This document shows positions 62,551 through 64,000 of a stretch of DNA of 64,000 bases, in pieces. The notes under the pieces are model-generated. The model did no database searches. It was not told where the DNA came from and was given only the letters and a program-made list of their open reading frames with translations. Source of the stretch: DATKUC01 sp964553615 (GTDB lineage: Bacteria; Spirochaetota; Spirochaetia; DSM-27196; DATKUC01); NCBI GenBank assembly GCA_964553615.1, contig CAZKMA010000002.1:62001-126000 (forward strand), written 5' to 3'. Position 1 is the stretch's first letter, and every line of letters starts with the position of its first letter. The position numbers and the translations under genes were made by a program.

Positions 62551-63815
62551 GGATCTATGATTATTGCATGGGTCGCCCAGAAGGAGACTGCGGCCTTCAA
62601 CTCCGTGGCGGAAATGAACCGGTCGTGAATCTCCCTCGGTGCAGGTTTTCCCGGATAGAATGTGTGAAGCATGAAGGTTTCGGCGTCTTTCCACTCGCCC
62701 CATACGCAGAGCCACCGTGTTCGCCGGCGTTTTGCAGCCACCAGGTGAGATGGAATGTCCCGACCGGAACGCGGTGCCCAGAACGAGAATCGATTGCGGA
62801 GCGAAACTCGTTTCAGACCACTGTAGCCGACCGGTTTCGCGTGTTTCACGGCTATTCGAACCTCGCCTTCCCTCGAAGCACCGGCGAGAGAGGTGCGAAT
62901 GATCTCATCCACCTCGGCCCGGTCTATGAGCATCTCCTCGGCGTGAGCTGCAAAGTGCGATTCGTCCTTCGAAACGATTCGAAACTCGCTGCTCGGATTC
63001 GATTTCCCTGCCGCTTTTCCCTGGGCCGCAGCGTTATCCACGGACGGAGTCCCGGAGGGAGATGCGTCCTTGCCGGATGGTTCGCCCGCACCGTGGAGGG
63101 CCTGGTACCGATGCCAGAGCAGGTCCAGGGTCTCCCGCAGTCGCGAGCCGAGCAACTCTCCACCCCTGGTGGTTACATCATCCTCGTTTTCGAGGACGGC
63201 GTACGGCACACGAACGGTTCCGACCTCGAGGTAGGCGGGATCGGATGCGGATATGTCGCTCCAGTCACTTCCCCCATAGAGCCGCGCCAGCTTTTCATCC
63301 GGGAGAGCGTGCTCGAGTATGCTGTGAGGCTTGTCAGGGTTGAATCTTCGACGATTCTTACGTAGCGACTCCTCGAACGACACGTTGATGTACAGCACTG
63401 CAGCCTGCTCGAGAAACCGTTCGCTGAGATGAGCAAATGCTTCCCGCAGCCCGCCATGCTCGGTACCACGGGCAAACTCTACAACTGCCGTCTTCTGATC
63501 GGGTTTTTCCTCTTTACGGAGTTTCCAGTATTCGAGCTCGAGCCGCTCGATCAACAGATGCCAGAGAAAATTGTCCTTGAAGTATCCCTCATCATCAGTG
63601 TGAAGCCGCGGCTGTCCATGTCGGGCAAGGATGTCGTCCTCCTCGAACCACGCCCAGATCATTGGAAAATCATCCAGTTCGAGAAACGGTCCAACGTGGA
63701 AATCATTATGTCGCGCATCGCCGGGGAGTCCGTGAAGATACTTGATGACTTCGCTTTTTCCGGCCGCGGGGCGCCCAATGAGTATGAGTGCCGGGAGAAA
63801 TGGAGTGTCTGCCAT
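62547..63815 (-). CDS. P-loop kinase-like protein, unknown function
   Basis: 422 residues. Walker A is LILIGRPAAGKSEVIKYL at the N-terminus; FLELDDFPMIWAWFEEDD and VEFARGTEHGGLREAF look like nucleotide-kinase-type active-site elements. A low-complexity Gly/Ser/Ala linker (about 255-285) leads to a C-terminal alpha/beta domain of about 130 residues. It starts eight bases after the ABC permease stop with AGAGG as ribosome site and ends inside a repeat. No named family recognised; sugar or nucleotide kinase is possible. Confidence 0.6.
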   Translation of the reverse strand: MADTPFLPALILIGRPAAGKSEVIKYLHGLPGDARHNDFHVGPFLELDDFPMIWAWFEEDDILARHGQPRLHTDDEGYFKDNFLWHLLIERLELEYWKLRKEEKPDQKTAVVEFARGTEHGGLREAFAHLSERFLEQAAVLYINVSFEESLRKNRRRFNPDKPHSILEHALPDEKLARLYGGSDWSDISASDPAYLEVGTVRVPYAVLENEDDVTTRGGELLGSRLRETLDLLWHRYQALHGAGEPSGKDASPSGTPSVDNAAAQGKAAGKSNPSSEFRIVSKDESHFAAHAEEMLIDRAEVDEIIRTSLAGASREGEVRIAVKHAKPVGYSGLKRVSLRNRFSFWAPRSGRDIPSHLVAAKRRRTRWLCVWGEWKDAETFMLHTFYPGKPAPREIHDRFISATELKAAVSFWATHAIIIDP

Positions 63816-63823
63816 ATGAACCT

Positions 63824-64000
63824 CTACTTGATACCTGAGTGTACAAAACTGTCAATAAAGCTCTTCTGAAATATCAGAAATGCGAGAAAAAGCGGTCCAG
63901 CAACGAGTATTGTTGCCGCGGTAAGGAGCTGCCACTGGGCACCTATTTCGCCGAGCTGGGTAAAGCGGACAAGACCTGCTGTCAGGGTCCGTGCGCTGTC
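63824..64000 (-). CDS. sugar ABC transporter permease, C-terminus (partial)
   Basis: The last 58 residues before a TAG at 63824-63826; the gene begins outside the window. Residues TLTAGLVRFTQLGE, the hydrophobic helix LVAGPLFLAFLIFQKSF and the ending HSGIK match the C-terminus of MalG-type carbohydrate ABC permeases. Its operon continues with the P-loop protein. Confidence 0.75.
   Translation of the reverse strand, partial: DSARTLTAGLVRFTQLGEIGAQWQLLTAATILVAGPLFLAFLIFQKSFIDSFVHSGIK

Noticed and set aside
1..64000. CRISPR arrays, prophage or complete insertion sequences
   Set aside because: No regularly spaced direct repeats, Cas, phage structural or transposase genes were recognised anywhere in the window.

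Overview
The window looks like chromosomal DNA of a spirochaete (Spirochaetota, probably Spirochaetales-like; inferred from gene content, not proven). Pointers are a V-type ATPase subunit E start at the left edge, a 31-residue AURKAIP1/COX24-type basic protein, CdaA/YbbR-type c-di-AMP genes, a stand-alone class III cyclase, and several PEGA, FecR and TPR proteins of the kind common in spirochaetes. DNA is moderately GC-rich, genes are tightly packed with many ATGA or TGATG overlaps, and GTG starts are frequent. Two 100-N scaffold gaps lie at 25201-25300 and 27245-27344.

Layout. 1-5.9 kb: V-ATPase subunit E start, a leader with a terminator/antiterminator pair, serS, a NeuB-like synthase, an atypical response regulator, tag and an SDR. 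5.9-10.5 kb: a GIN-domain surface protein pair facing a CPBP protease / extended SDR / UPF0104 flippase-like operon. 10.4-22.9 kb: the centrepiece, a compact all-discrete lipid or polyketide locus with Sfp-type PPTase, two ketosynthases, hotdog dehydratase, FabL-type enoyl reductase, FabG-type ketoreductase, malonyltransferase and ACP, a complete beta-branching cassette (PksG/PksH/PksI homologues), an alpha-oxoamine synthase and a GNAT-fold protein resembling bacterial ceramide synthases. 23-35 kb: GH42 beta-galactosidase, FecR/PEGA/ankyrin lipoprotein, metallophosphoesterase, two flavoproteins, cyclase, thioredoxin. 35-39.6 kb: a heterodimeric ABC exporter preceded by a leader peptide and tandem terminators. 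39.6-52 kb: metabolic and hypothetical genes, MATE exporter, a PEGA plus GT2 pair. 52-62 kb: tRNA-Gly, PASTA protein, fmt, def, then an eight-gene overlapping operon folP-cdaA-ybbR-acpS-DUF2225-truA-udg-priA. 62-64 kb: the small ribosome-associated protein, a P-loop kinase-like protein and the end of a sugar ABC permease.

How the genes may work together. The 12.7-22.9 kb minus-strand operon plus the divergent PPTase and KS genes encode every step of a self-contained reducing fatty-acid-like synthase with beta-methyl branching. The alpha-oxoamine synthase, translationally coupled to the ACP, is a natural chain-release step that would join the acyl chain to an amino acid. The ceramide-synthase-like acyltransferase, the extended SDR and the flippase-like protein next door would suit N-acylation, ketone reduction and membrane translocation. 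I infer a branched, sphingolipid-like aminolipid; no product is proven.

Other notable signals are a probable ribosome-mediated attenuator controlling the ABC exporter, a 25-bp repeat found at the 3' ends of four genes and always oriented the same way relative to the gene, and three nearby genes whose promoters place transcription start at the start codon.
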